Source: Pipra filicauda | Lineage: Eukaryota > Chordata > Aves > Passeriformes > Pipridae | Reading direction: 5' to 3' | NCBI RefSeq assembly: GCF_003945595.2 | Contig: NW_024103452.1 | Coordinates: 248,001-312,000, forward strand | Length of the DNA: 64,000 nt | Shown: positions 36,770 to 51,700 of the stretch, piece after piece | Layout: every line of letters starts with the position of its first letter | How positions within the stretch are numbered: the first letter of the stretch is position 1 | Position numbers and translations under genes: made by a program | The notes under the pieces: generated by a model | Told to the model about the DNA's origin: nothing | What the model saw: the letters and a program-made list of their open reading frames with translations, nothing else | Database searches by the model: none

Positions 36770-39700
36770 CTTCAAAAGACACATACAAAAAGGAAACTTC
36801 TTATTAATGTTAAGACTTGTATCCATCACTCATACATACCCGACTATGAAAAGCCACTGAAGCCCTCTGAGACAATAGGCCATTTTAATTTAAAAAAACA
36901 CAAACCCAAACCAACAGCAGAACTTCCAATGTCAATCTGAAATGTCTGAACGTTTTAGGTGAATAGGATAATACATGTTCCTCTAGGCTCTTGGGATAGC
37001 AGCTCCAGCTCTGTCTTCAATTGTCTGCCTACCAGCACCGAAAGACTTTTTTTTTTCTAGGAACAAAACTTTCCATCAGATACCACAAGACTGCCTTGGT
37101 GCTTTCACAGAGGGAGGCTTCTTAAAATAGGGACTTCTTCAGCTTTATCCAATAATGAGAATGACCAAGTCTGAACAAACAGTCCAGGAGAGAAATGGTG
37201 TCAGCAGGTGCTGTTCTGAACTGCCTCTTTTTGGCTGACAAACAGCACGGTCACCAGGCACCTGGACTGCAGCAGCCAGTTTGGCTGGAGCCTCCAACAT
37301 TTGGTACACCATACTATCCCATTCATTTCAGATCTTCCACACTTACAGAAAATCTGTTGCAGACGTTACGTTCCACGGTGCAGTCTACTTCTGCTATTTT
37401 GACATCAGTCAAACCTGGAAATTGCTCTTTGGCAAGATTCTCCCAAGTTGGAGCCAAGTTCTTACAGTGACCACACCTAGAAACAAAAGAGGGAGATTTG
37501 TTTAGCAGATACACTTTCCAGTTTATCTCTACTGTCTTACTGCAATTGCTTTAACTAGCTGCCTTTCCTATCTGCTAATGATTTGGTCCTCCAAGTCCCT
37601 TGTACTATTATGTCAGTAAATGAGCTAAGAAAACAAGTGATTTTATTTAAGTTAAGCACTGAAATACTTTCTGGCCTTTGTTAGTCTTGCCTAGAATGGT
37701 ATTCTAGATGTCGGTGCATTAACATTTTACCCCACAAAGAAATATGAAGCCAAATAAAGACAAGCACAGAGAATATTTAACTGGAACAAAAAAAAAAAAA
37801 GGGATCTCTTGGAAACAAACATGCTTTTAGGAAGGCAGAGAATGTCTGTAGTACAAATTAAGTTTTCAGGTAGCATATGCCAGTTATGCTAAAGCTACGT
37901 AGCCCGAGTTTAATTATTTAAATGATATTTTAATTTCCCTATTAAATTTCTTCCAGTTTTTAACGGCCTCCTTGACCAATGCATAGTAAAGTATTCATTT
38001 TGTTTATATTTTCAACTTGGCTTAGCCAAGTTCCTAACGTGAACTTCTTACTGCCTTCAAGAAGAATTCCCAAAGCACTTTAGATTTTAAAGCTGCATTG
38101 CTCATTCTGTTCTAACCCAGCTGCACCTTAATTGGATTATTAAAACAGCCCCATAATTGCCTTGAGGCCAGATCAGGGCATTTACAAAAATAATGAAAGA
38201 TGTCTCAGCAAAAGTTTTCTTAATGCAAGCCAGTGTATATTTAAACCACCTTGTAAATACACAGTGACAGTATGAAAGCATTTCTGACCACGCACAAAAA
38301 CTACTAGAACAGGGTGATTTTATGCTTACTATGCAAGTTAACATTAATATTTATCCAAAACTAACTGAAAGACAGAACTAGCAAGCAACATAATAGTGTT
38401 TGCTGAGCCCTACATAAGTTAATCCACTTGGAAGAGAATAATTTCATTTATATGGAGAGTACTACAACTGTATACATAAGCCTGACTTTCGGAGTTAAAA
38501 CTGGGATACCAGCTATATAAATATAGGAAGCATTTTGCTAAACAGTAGCTTTCTGAGCACTGCAGCCAGGGAGCACACACTGGTTTAAGAACTTGACTCT
38601 ACGTTCTGAACCACCACTGTTTCTTAGCCTGCCATCCAACATTGATCCTATATGGCAGCATCCCACGAAAATCTCATGAGATGCGGAGATGGTATTATTA
38701 ATAAAAATTAATCAAAAAGGGAGCATTTTTTATCTCAAAATTTTCCAGAAAAAGTTTCTCAGATAATGAACTCCTAGATATGCCAACAAGCCCCAGGTTC
38801 AGAAATCAGACTGGAGTTGCTTTGTGCACAGGTGCAAACTGAATTTACTAGCCCGTTCTGCTGGTGGTGCAGTAGCAGCACAGGCACAGATTCAATCCCA
38901 GTCCCTCACTGAGCACAGAAGGGATGAAGGGAGTGAGGAGAGAGCAGAAAACATGAAGGGGTGTGTGCACTGTGGGTAGGGTATTTCTTAACCAAGTGGT
39001 GGAAAATCCTTGCTCACATCCAAAAGCAGATCTTTCAGATGGAAGAAGGCATAGAAATGGCTCTCAAGCAGCAAACCACACTGTGGTGAAAAGGGTGACA
39101 ACACTGGAAAAGACTGCATCATTGAGCTTACATAAAATGAAACATTCCTGGGTACTTCTTGCCTACAGTACTTCTTGCCTACATGCATGCCTACTGTCAG
39201 AGTTAATATCTTGATAAGCCTGAGCACATTTAAATATGGGTTGCATTTGCTTGTGTTGCTTTGTAATGGGGCCTTTTACCACCCCAAACAAAAGATTTTT
39301 TTATATTTTATATACTACATTAATGGGATGGCTAGTGATGAAATCAGAGATGTGTTATCTTCCACACAGTGACATACAGCTTAATTTTAATCTCTTCCCC
39401 TACACTAGGCTTCCTTCTGTTGGCTAAGAGACCAGGCAATGGATGAGCAAGATGGCATGCCAGTTTCATTAAATTCAATGGAGGCACAAATAAGATGAAT
39501 TCTATAAACCAGAAAGAGAACTGTTAAAACTTTCTTTTTCTCTGAGAAAGGGAACAGTAAGAAAAAGGCAGAAATATTTGTACCACAAGTTTGTAATACT
39601 GAGGTCTTACCCCAGCTGGAGTCCCAGGCTCTGCTGTATATAGCAGTAATGGCAGATGTCAGATAGGACATTACTTAATTTCCCCCTCCAGTGCCTTCCA

Positions 39701-42700
39701 TTGGGTGTCTACACCTACGCCATCTGTATTGGACACTTCTACCTTGGGTCACTATAAGAACATACTACATGAACCTACACTCTTAAGAACATATTAAAAT
39801 TGTCACATGTGCAAATTAGTTTTTTGGCAGTTGTTTGAAGAGTAACAGGTAATTATCCATAGCTCAACAGCCTGTATCAAAACTCAGGTGCTTAAAGGAG
39901 GCTTCCAAGAGAGGCTGGTTGTGGCAGGAGAGGGCCCAAAAGCCAGCACGCTTTCCTTTTTCAACACTGGAGATACACTCCCCTCACCTTATCCTAATCA
40001 AGGGATAGGAGCATGCTGAGCCTGCACAGAAAGCTTCACTCTCCTTGTTCCCCAGAATTACCTTGAAGCTGACACAGTAAAGCATCTCTGTAAGCCTTTC
40101 CACAGAGAGGCATCCCAAGAGAGCTAAAACCAGATTGAGCTTTTCTGCTGTAACTCTTGCCAACACACACATTCTTCAGTTAATTCACAGTTTAGATTCC
40201 AACAACAAATACCGTACTACACACAACTCCCAAGACCTACAGAGACTAATGCCTTCACAGCTTAGACCAACAATAATCCTGAACAACAACAGGTGCAAAC
40301 TTCTTACCATGGAGCATAGAATTTAATAAAGGTGATCCCTCTAGCAATGGTTGCATCAAAGTCTTTTTCAGAGAGAGACAGCACTGCAGCCTGCTCCAAA
40401 AAAAAAAAAAAAAAAAAAAGAGAGAAAAAGAGGTCAAAACTTCTTATGTATACAACATCAGCCAATTTAGCTTTTACCTACCTAAAAGGGAAACTGAAAT
40501 TGGAAAAGATAATATTATTAGTAATATAAACAAGAGTAGCAGCAGCAGACCTCACTTTTACCTCTCAGCTACTTTCCTACCCCAGAGAAATGTAGAGAAA
40601 ACTGTATTTCACACTGAATCTCAACCATAACTGGAGAAACAGAACTTCCCTATTTTCAGGGGATTTGCCTGTATCCAAATTTTCAGTTGTTGTAAAAAAT
40701 CACCTTCATTTGAATACACTGTGTTTCAGGGAACAGCCCTCAGAGAAGTTGGCTTCAGGCACTTAATAGCCATCTGAGATTTTAATGAGGTATTCAAGGC
40801 ACATTAGTGATGTCTCAACAGCTGTTCTCCCTGTCCACTACATCTCTGCATTGCATACACAGAAAAAACTGTTACCAGAAACACAGATTTGCCTGTCAAG
40901 AGGATGTCATAATATCACACTTCTATGGATGCCAGGAACAATTTTTTCTCCTGATAACATCAGGAGCAAGGGAATGTTGGGAAGACAGCACATTGCTTAC
41001 AGTCTCATATGAGAGCACAGAACCGAAACTTCATTTTTTGTGTGAAACCCTTAAGGGTGGGAGGGATTAAAAACAAGTAAATAAATGTCATGCCTATAAA
41101 AGTTTCAAGTTCAAATGAAAGGAGAAGAAAAAACAAGATCGCATCACCCAGTAAGTTTTATGAAGCCACAATGAAATTTGACATTACAAATTATCCAGCA
41201 CCTTTAAACATTTCTCCAAATAACTGTTAGTTCATGAAATTATCTCATTAAGTTGAAGTGTTATTACCTCTAAAGAATTATTTAGAAATTAGAAATTATA
41301 CTTTCTAATTATTTAATAATTACAAATAATTAAATGAAGCAAAAAGTGAGCAGTAAATAAATATTCTTCCAGTCTGAATTTCCTAAATGGATATCTAAAA
41401 CTGATGTTCCAAACTTAATTTACAATATAAGATATGAAATCCAAAAACCCCATAGGTAACATCTTCCCCATGATTCACACAGTAAAACAAATTTTAAAAA
41501 TCTGTAGATTATTAGCAGAATATTGATGTGAACTATATAACCACAAAAATAAATTTAATATCAGAAAGCTCAATTTTAGCTTGGTTTCTTCAAAGAAGAC
41601 ATCTTATGCAATCACATAATTTGAGCATCTGCTGGTCACACTACCTTAACCCACCTGGATCATTTTTGAATGATTTTAGCAACGTCTGGAAGAGAATTCT
41701 CATGGACATAAAAGTACAGCTTCCATAAAACAGCTGGCAAGTACTTGGCCTATGTAAGACATGGGGGAATCTACGTAGGGGCTCAAGACTGGGACACAAA
41801 TTTGGAGTTGGAACTCATTGCTTTTGCTGCCTGTGGTACCAGCTCTGTTCAGCTGATAGCAAATGCAGTCAGTGTTTGCTGGCTACATGGGCTGGCCCCT
41901 TGTTTCAAAATTCATGAAAACAAAACCAGTATCAAGGAGTCTGAAAATGAGCGACCAGACAGCTGTGGCATCCAAAGCTGCAATGTGAAGTTGTAAGGAC
42001 AAGCTGAGTCCTACACTGTGTCTGTCTACTATTATTTGGCAGAAAAATCCCTCCACAATCCTTTCCTGTTTGTGTGTGTGCTGGTGAATGCAAGGCATAA
42101 GTGGGAATTTGCGTCACATGTGGTTTGTGTTATTTCTATAAAAATAGACGACTAATTACTTTCTGCATTGTACTAACACCAGCTTGTTAGGATCTTCCAA
42201 CTATGAGGTCAACTAAAAAAAAAACAACAAAAACTGAAGGGTACAAAAATTACAAATCTACGTGGTCTGTAATGTTTGGTAAGCCACTTTATGCAAGATG
42301 GGTAATGCTGCTGGAAAAATCAACTGGGAAAGGTAATATTCTCCTGTAAGAAGCTACATATAAACGGTATTTATATTAATATTATTGATGCTTAATTACT
42401 TAAGTTCATTCTACATCAGAAGGGGGTGTAAATCCCCGTCCCTTATTTTCTAGGCAGAAAGTACGTTTTTCATACTTCATGAAAAATTACGCTTGAAAAT
42501 CAGCCTCACCAATTTTTCATTCATCTCACAAAATGGCAGATGAAATGCCAAAGGGATTACAAAAGACAGAAAATTACAAGAAGTACAACTGCGCAAAGGT
42601 TATTCCTGCAATGTCTTGGCAACTTTTATAAGCCTGTAGCTCCTACAACCAAGATTAGAATAAGTCTCCAACCTCAAGGACTTTTCTTATCACAGGACAC

Positions 42701-45700
42701 ATTACCTTACCAGATCTAGACTGGTCTTCATAATCTTTGTTTGTTCATTGTTTTTGCAGATAGTCACTAAGTATAGGACCCTGTCTTCTTTTAGGGGCTT
42801 AGCAGCATGCACCATATCCCTGGTTCAAGAGAGAATCTTGCAAGAAATGTTCATCTCTATAGTGATGAAATATGCTGTCATAGAGACCAGCAGTTCCATG
42901 GACCAAAAAGACCACATTTATGCCACTCTATCTAAACAATTTATTGCAACCATAAAAAAGGAGCCAGATTTTTTTTCCTTCTCCACTCACTAACTGATCT
43001 GATTCCACTCACTAACAACTAAAAAAATAACCAAGAAAATATTTGGTACAGTTTACATCCAGAAATCGTCAATCTATCAGAGAGAGAAAAACGCATGGAA
43101 GACTTGGACAGGTTGCTAAAACAGTCTGAACACTTAACATCACTGCAAAGTACTGGAGCACTTACCTCAACATGGGTGGGTTCTGCAGGTGGCTGTGGAG
43201 CTTCAGCAGGTTTATCTGCTGGTGGCTCTTTACCAGGGCTCTGTAGTTGGGAATCCACATATTCTTTTAAGGAATCGAAGTCCCTCTTCCCTTTGTACTG
43301 GTCACCCTACAATTATCAAATAGTTTGTGCAACTGTGTATATGCAATTAATCTAGCAAATAAATAATTACCAGAAAAACATAAGATTGCCAAGTATAAGC
43401 ACATTAATAACATGATTATCTAGTTCTTAAACCTCTCCATGACATTCCATTCACTCCATGTCTTTAGGTTTTACCTTAGATTCTTCTGTAGCAAAAGGGA
43501 ACAATCTAAAATTTCCTTGAAGTGAAAGGTATTTTAGAAATGTAGAAGCAAATTTTTGACACTTTTCCACTTTGACCTTCTTCTCTCACTGTAGTCAGCT
43601 TTTTCAAGTTTTTATTTTTTTGAACCTAAAGCTACTGCAATGAACAATAACACATCCATCCCTGTTTGGTGGTGGTCTCTGTTACCACATGAGCTCTGCC
43701 CGGTGCTTTGACAGGGCTGAAAACCTTAACTTGCATGTTGCCAGACTGCAGTTACTCCTCTGGCCTACACACCTGTCACACAGAAAACCCAAATAGTAAG
43801 GCAGTACACTCTGGGCACCTAAGTTCACCTGGAAGCAAGAGACAACAGGTGCCTGCTGCTGGCAAACATTTCCAACACCACCACTCTCAGGAAAGTTAAG
43901 TCCCATTTTTTAACCTGCACATAAAGCAGCCAATCATAAAGCCAGATCTCTGAGAGGCCACAGTTTGCTTTAGATGCTTCCCCATATTTCAGGTACTTTC
44001 ACAACTCTAGAGAACAAGAAATCAGAGCACTTGTGAGCAGCTTCTAGTCTCAAATCCACTGCTGGCCCTCTCCAACCTGGCTCTTGTGTGATTGCCCTCA
44101 GGGCTCTCTGTGACAATTAATACTTATTTCTTTGTTCAAGATCTATCTGTGAGGTACTACATATCCATTTTGGATAGAACTCTTGAGATGCGGTCCCAGG
44201 AGGCATGGGCGACAAGATGTATCTCCACTTGCAGATGAGGAAGACTCAAGAAACAACATACAAGCTTCCATACACTTGTATGGAAGGAAGAACAGACATC
44301 TCAACTTTCCTATACCTTTGGAGCTCCTTCTACACATTTTTCTTTTTTTGTCATTGATAATGTTACTTGTAACTATGGCCTCTTTCCTTGCACTGGCTCT
44401 AAGTGACTAAGGAAATAATATAAGCTGATGCAAGAAGCCTGTACCTTCTGGTTTGTATCCATTTCAGCAGGGCAGGGTCAGCGCCCATTGATTCCTCCCA
44501 GGGTTCTTGCGCCATCTAACCAAAAGGGATGGTGTCATACCAGACTTCAATTATGACAAAGGGGATGATGGTATCATGGACAACAAGGCTGGATGACTGA
44601 AGCAGTTCTCCCCCTTACTTAACAGTATCACAGCAGCCAGAGATTTTTGGGAATTTCTGGGCCAGACTGTTGGAAAGTTGTTGGGGTTGTTTTGTGTTTT
44701 TTAAAATGTATTGTATCAGGCCATGGAGGAACATGTGATTGCTGTGGCAGTATGTCACCAGGGAATACCACACTGCCAATGGAGAAAAGACAGTTTGATG
44801 TGAACTGAAATACATTGCTTAGACTAATGGCTAAGCTTCAGTTTTACCAAACACAACAGCAGTGATTTTTTTCTTTCACTGCATTCTTGATTCAAATAAC
44901 TCTGAGGAACTCAAACGTCAATTATTAGAAAGGGTCAGAAAATTGATCTGGCTTGTCAAGGAAAAACTAACTTTTCTATATCAAGAGAGTATTGTTCTGG
45001 CAAAGTATCTTGCCATCTGTAGCTGTCTGAAAAATAAAAATAAAGCAGGTGGAAAACCATTCTGAAAAAAACAGCAGAACACTTTACATTCTTCCAACTC
45101 ACATCATACAAAGACAAAAGTTTAATTAACTGAAAACCTCTTGCCTTGGACATGCCACCATGCTTGATTTGAGCACTCCCTCAGCTTCCAGTTCTGCTTC
45201 TGACATCTGCCAGGCACTGCTGCTCGAGAGGTAACAAGGCCACATACTTCTTATGTGAATCAGGTTGGGATTCAAAATTGCAGGTGCTGCTTCATTTAAA
45301 TTCCCTAGAATGCCTCATTTTGCAGGGATGCTCATAGCAAACCTCACATGCACTGTTATGTACTTGCGGCCAGTTTCTCTTTAGAGTACCAGAAAACTGC
45401 CACAAGCAACAGCCACTAAACTGGATTAAGCAGCAAAACTTATATCTCCAATACTGTAAATGTTCAAAAATGAATGCAAGATGAATGGGACAAAAAAACA
45501 ACCCCCCCCAACTTAGCAGGTAAGAGCTAGTAATGTCCTGGGCTCTCTTGTGGACCTGTTTTTAATATCCATTGAATACATTTAATTAATCTTGAAACTG
45601 TGAAATACATTATAAATAACACTACGATTTATATTTAGCTTATTGACTGCTGTTCATGTACATGGTATTTATAAATATTTTATTTCCCCATAACTTCAGA

Positions 45701-48700
45701 ATATTGTAATTCTTTGAACTGCTGCAAGGAAAAACGTCAAGTGGGCCCACAGGATTCTCACTCACAGTGTCATATGAAGTGTTCAGATTTATAAGAGGGA
45801 AAATTTGCATCTCTAGACATCACTCAGCAAATGGGCAACATTTACAGAGGGCAACCTTCTGATACACATTGTGAAAATGACATACTTTATTATTATTTCT
45901 ATTTCAGTTATGTTTTTTATGTTCCACAGGAAATAAAGTATTAGAATAAAGTAAACCCAGAATTCTCTCACACAGTAGCGTAACTGGAGATACTGCTTTC
46001 AGATTTATGAACATTATACCAGTCGATTGCAAAACACAAGGAGCAAAAATCTCTAACTTTTACCTGCAGACAAAGTCTACCTCTTCTAGTATCCAACTGA
46101 ACCTCCAACATTATTTCTCTCACAAGCAGACTTTTGTATATGCCCACTTGATCTTTTTTTTCCAGAATGCAAGTACAGTCTAAGTATTATTCAGAAAAAA
46201 ATGGTGTGATCTTTTGCTGAACTTGCAGACTCACCTTTTCACCATTCCTAAACCAGAGGAGTGTGGGATAACCACGAACTTGGGTTTCAGAGCAGACTTC
46301 ATAATGCTGAGTACAGTCGACCTACATTTTGGGAAAAAAACCCCAAAACTATTCAGTGCCTAAAATAAACATACAACAAGCATCACAGCCTCCCTTGTTT
46401 AAAATCTCAGAAAAATACAGGAACAAGCAATACATGGCTTGGCAAAACTCAGTACCAAGTACTGTCTTGAGAATGATTATGTCTGCCTTCCAAACAGTGG
46501 CTTGGTTGTATAATTGAGAGGCTCTGTGTGAGTGTGATTTTTTTTTTTTTAAGGAGAGATTAGGAGAGAGGTATGGCTAGAAGGAAGTAATAGCAGTTAC
46601 AAAGAACAATGAAGACATAATTAAAGATTTCAATTAAAAAGTACTTGGTATTCTCAGCTAATAAAATCAGTGCATGGACAATGAGACACAAAACACTAAT
46701 GTGAGAGAGCTTTAAAGCAAAGATATATTGGCTCACCCATTTTTTGAAAGACTACTCTTTAAAGACTTCAGAAGACATGTCAACTACTAGAAAGTTAACT
46801 TTACTCCAAGGGAAGCTCCAAGTGCATAGCAACATTCAATTCTAATACGTCATAAACCAATCTGTAAAGTTATTAGTTTATAATCTTTTTTGAAGAAGAA
46901 AAAAAAGATAACTTAAGCATTGCAGCCTTTGCTCAACACAGCACTTGTATTTTGAATTTTACATACATTAGAAACACTTTGCTCCAGATCACTGAAGATC
47001 AATTCTAAAGATTAAACAGTGTTAAGACACTATTCCTGCAGATTAGATGAAGGTCATGGTTCAACCTTCTTAGAAACAGCTGTGTTTCCTGTTTACTTAC
47101 AGACTTACAATCTTAGCCAAGACATGTTTCAAATATTTTCACAAGGTATACAGTTACATAAAATTGCCTAGGCATCAAGACAAATCTTGGTGGCTGCATT
47201 ACATAACAACTCTCCATAATATGAACTGTGAACACGACAGACAACTAAATAAAAAAGAAATTTTGAAAATTCTTTGTTTATTTTTCTCCAGATACCAGAG
47301 AATGGTAACTTCAAAAAGATACTTAAGCTGAGCACAGATTTCTTAGGACAGCAAACAAAGGTCTCAAATAAGGGAGAAATAGCTTCTGATACCTTATTCT
47401 TTAATTTTATATCCACCAGGTCTCAAAATTATATATATATACATATATATATGTATATATAGAGAGATGTATGTATGTATGTATGTCTTCTCTGAAGATT
47501 AACTGTGCTTATATATATATGTCTCCTTTAAAGTTCAACTGTGTGGACCTGCTCTGTACATCTACAGCATACCTGAATTGACAGATTTTCAAAAGTATTA
47601 AAAATAAAGAATAAAAAAAAAAGTCAAGCTCATCACCCCTAATACAGCTGAAAGTGCTGTGAGGGCAGAGGCAGGGGAGACAGCAAAGGGGAGTCCCTCT
47701 GCAGTACTGACAACACTGCTATTATGCCGTCTTTCTGATTAGTGGAACAACTGTGAAAGCTTAAGGACATGGAAGTTGAGCACAGTCAGATTTCCACTGT
47801 GGGCAGAGGGATTCCCATCATGAGCCACCTGGACTTAGGTATGGGTCAGCAAATAAAGCCAGTAACTACAATTGCCAGACCACCTCCATACCTCAGCACA
47901 GAAGTCACTCCACGTACAAGTAACAAGCTCCCATGGTAAATACACCACAGAACCTGGTTATCAACCCTAAGAGAAATAGTAAAGCAGGACAAGATATCAA
48001 TTTTTAAGGTGTAGGACCTTCTGAAACCTTTAAAAAATTTATGGGTGTAAAGAGTTAAAAAACCCCAAACCAACAAAGAAGTAAGTCATCCTAAGGAGCC
48101 CTGTAGGGCTAAAGCTTGCTAAGGAACCCAGTGCTGTAAAGAACAAATTAAAAGTCACTTTCTCAAAATAAATACTGAAGTCTATCAAATTCTGACAAAG
48201 CAGACACATAATAAAAAGCAAGTCTCAAAATATTATTCCTTGCATCTGAAGTATTAGCCTCATTCCAAGCTCTCTGAAATACAGAGAGCAAGCTGTGTTT
48301 GTAACAAGTCCTTGCTGAAAATGAGGGAGTCCTGTCAACTGTAGATGTGCAAGAAAAAACCCCTCAAAATTAAAATAGAAACTATGAGTATAAAAGGATT
48401 TAAAGGTTGACAAAACAGTTGCTATTTGCAAATCATAGCACAAAAAGCATGATCCTAGGCTGAAACATTCATTGACACAAACCACGTTTTCAACTAAGAG
48501 CACATCACCTACCTTGCCAATCTTGACAGCTTCTGAATGCTCAAAGGCTTGAGCCAGCTGTTCCCAGGTAGGGGCCAAAGCCTTGCAGTGACCACACCAA
48601 GGGGCAAAGAATTTGATGAAGTGATTACCTTTTAAGTTAAAAAAAAAAAAAAGAAATATTTAACTCATGTGGAATGAACTTGGCTGCAATTAAAGACTAG

Positions 48701-51700
48701 CTACTAATCTCAGCCTGCAAATTTATCATGGTATTTCCTGAGTTAAAGATAGGAAACACTGTGAATCAAAGGCCAAGACAAAATACTTCAGCAATTAGGT
48801 TTTCAATACTGTATGCAGTCCCACAGCATTGCCAAATTTCCCGAAAATCCAAACAGCTTCACAATCTCAACCCAACAAATGAGATATTAAAACTGATATT
48901 TTTAGCCTAACCATTTACCTCAATGTTTAATTCTACCATGTCAATCAGTTGCCCTGTAACAGCATAGAAAGAACTACCAAGGAATATATAACAGCATAAA
49001 TGAAAGTATAAACTTCAACTTAATAAAATGGTGTTTCCTAAGAAATGCTTCAGTCTATGATTTACCTAAAAAATTTTGTTCAGTTTTCTGCTCTCCTTTT
49101 TCTGTCCTGCTCTTTCTGTTTTCACGTCAACTATTCAGAATTTGCTGCCTTTAGTAGGTTTTTGTGGTGTTTTACACAGAGGAAAGTCTCGGTGCTATCT
49201 CCTACTAACGTTTAGTTTAAATTAGTACAATATTAATTGCAAAGTACCGGAATACGTCATTTCCTTCAATTAAAATTAATTAATTCAAAATGCTGCACAT
49301 TTTTGCACCCATCAAGACGAGGCTCTGTTAAAACAAATTAAAAGAGCAAAAGTCAACCTTGCAGGTGTAACTGCTAAGCCTCCCATGAAATTTAGGCACT
49401 GAACTTTTTGTAACTGAAGTGAAGAGAGAACAACAGATTTATAGATTATCCTAAACCTCCTCAACCATCAGATATGACCATGAGAATGTCTCCTCTATGA
49501 AGGCCAATGGATACATAATAAAAATATTACAATAAAAATATTAAAACATTTATATATACACTGAACTTTACAATCTGAAAAGATATTAAAGTTGATAAAT
49601 GCCTAGCATCTCCCTGATGGCTTAGAGGAAAACCCATTAAGAATTTTGATTTCATTCTGTGTTAAGCCCCACAGGCTGGGAAATTTTAAGTTAGATGCAC
49701 AAAATGCTCTTTTACACTTGAAAATATTTCTGATCAGTTCATGGTTACTTTAAGAAGCTCTAGTATCTACCTCACTAGTGGTATCAGATGGGCACAGACA
49801 TTTAATTTAATCCAGCCTTTGCTTTTGGATAACAGACAGAGATAGTAAGATCATCTGGTGGTATGCCAGCTCAAAGCTTGAATTGTAAGATTTTGCTCAT
49901 TCTCTAAAAAACCCACCACGTGGGGGTTAAAATTTCCCATATTAGGTATCCCTCCTGGAATTAATTTTAAGGTTTCCAGACAAAATATTTTTTAAAATGG
50001 CCAAACAGGTGAAGTGTTTTGCCCATATTAAATTCTGGAGAAAGGAAGCTAAACAATATCAAATAAAGGGCCAGACTGGAGTGGGATGGGGGCTGTAAGG
50101 AGGAAGTGGGTGGATTATACTTATCCAGAATAACAGTCTGGGAGGAAGAAAAGCCAACTCCTAGGGAAGGAGGAAATGGGACTTGCAAAAACGCAAAGTA
50201 AGTGGCAAGGCTGTGATTGAATAAGGAACTTGGGAAAACAGACAGTTTCATTGAGCAAGCCCCACTAGCTTCTTCCCCGTGATTAGGGCCGTGATTTTAC
50301 TGCCTTCTGAGTGCCATACTTGAAACTTTCTCATGGTCTGCAATATGTAATTAAGCTACTGCATTTTTACACAGTTTGTAGTTTCATCCTCTTTCACTTG
50401 GTATTATGGGAAAACAATGGTGTGAAGGAGGTCCCCTGAAAACTAACATTCCTGGTACAGACTTTTCACTACTAATGTCTCTGTAAGCAAGTTTCTCTTA
50501 TAAAAAAATCCCAGTTACCTTCTGCTGTGTGCATCTTGAAATTGTCTGCTGAGAGTTCATACATTCCCTGCTTCGGTTCAGGGGCTTTAGGTGGTTCCAC
50601 ATCAGATTCTGTACCCTATTCATGAAAAAAATTAACTTTTATTTCTCTTGTACAGTAAATACACAACATTTGATTACTGTATCACACTGTCCTGTGACAG
50701 TCTTGTAGACTCTGTACCCTGAAATTTTAAATTCCTAAGGCAATGTCCTTATTTAGCTTGATTTAGGTATCTAATGTTTCCTAGCAAACAACTATTTGAA
50801 AGCAAAATGTGAAAAAGATTGCCACACAGAAAAGAGCTATCACAGTCAGTGGAATAACAGTCTTTCACTGTGCTGTAGTACAGTCACAGAGCACATGCTA
50901 TGGCAGTCATCACATCACCACACAGCAATACACTTAAATTACATAACAGTCCCTCCATAGCATCTCACATCAGCCACATCTGCCATGGCACCAGTTTCAG
51001 TGGTCTTTGGGTTATTTAAAAATAGCTACTGCAAAAGCTATTTTCTGCTCCCCTAATGCCAGAAGGAATGCTATCTACCTAACGGCTCCATGAAGACAGC
51101 AACAATGGGAATAGAGCAAACATTTCATATGTATAACTTACAGCAAACTCATTGGCACTTCAGCAATATCAAGTGAATACTTTGTAGACACTAGGGTTAG
51201 AGCTGGAAAGGATTTTTTAAGAACCTCAAAGTACATTTCTTAAAATAGTTTAGCATTTAATGTTTAATTATTAAAAACACAATGTTTGTTTAAATATAAT
51301 CACATTCTAACTGTGGTTCAGCAATCCGTAAAGCTTTATCTTGATTAGAAAGAGCAATCACAAATTTCATTTTAGGCAAGGCTTGGCTACTACATGTGAA
51401 TGCTACCCCTAAACTCAAGGGTTTTCCTAGTGATGGTATTAGCTTATCTTACTTAACCAATTATTTTAAACCTTTTCTTTAGGCTACAACATTAACAGGT
51501 AGTAACTGAGCTGAAGAGGGCATCCATGTTTGAAGAGGTAAGTAAGCCCAATACAAATGCAGTTTATAATGCGTTACAGGTAAATTGCTTTTCTTATTCT
51601 AGAAACATTATGGCCTACAGATGTCAACTGAATTGACACCAAGAACTGTATCTTAAAATGTTAAAATTATAAACATTAAAACTGCATTATGTACTGTAGT

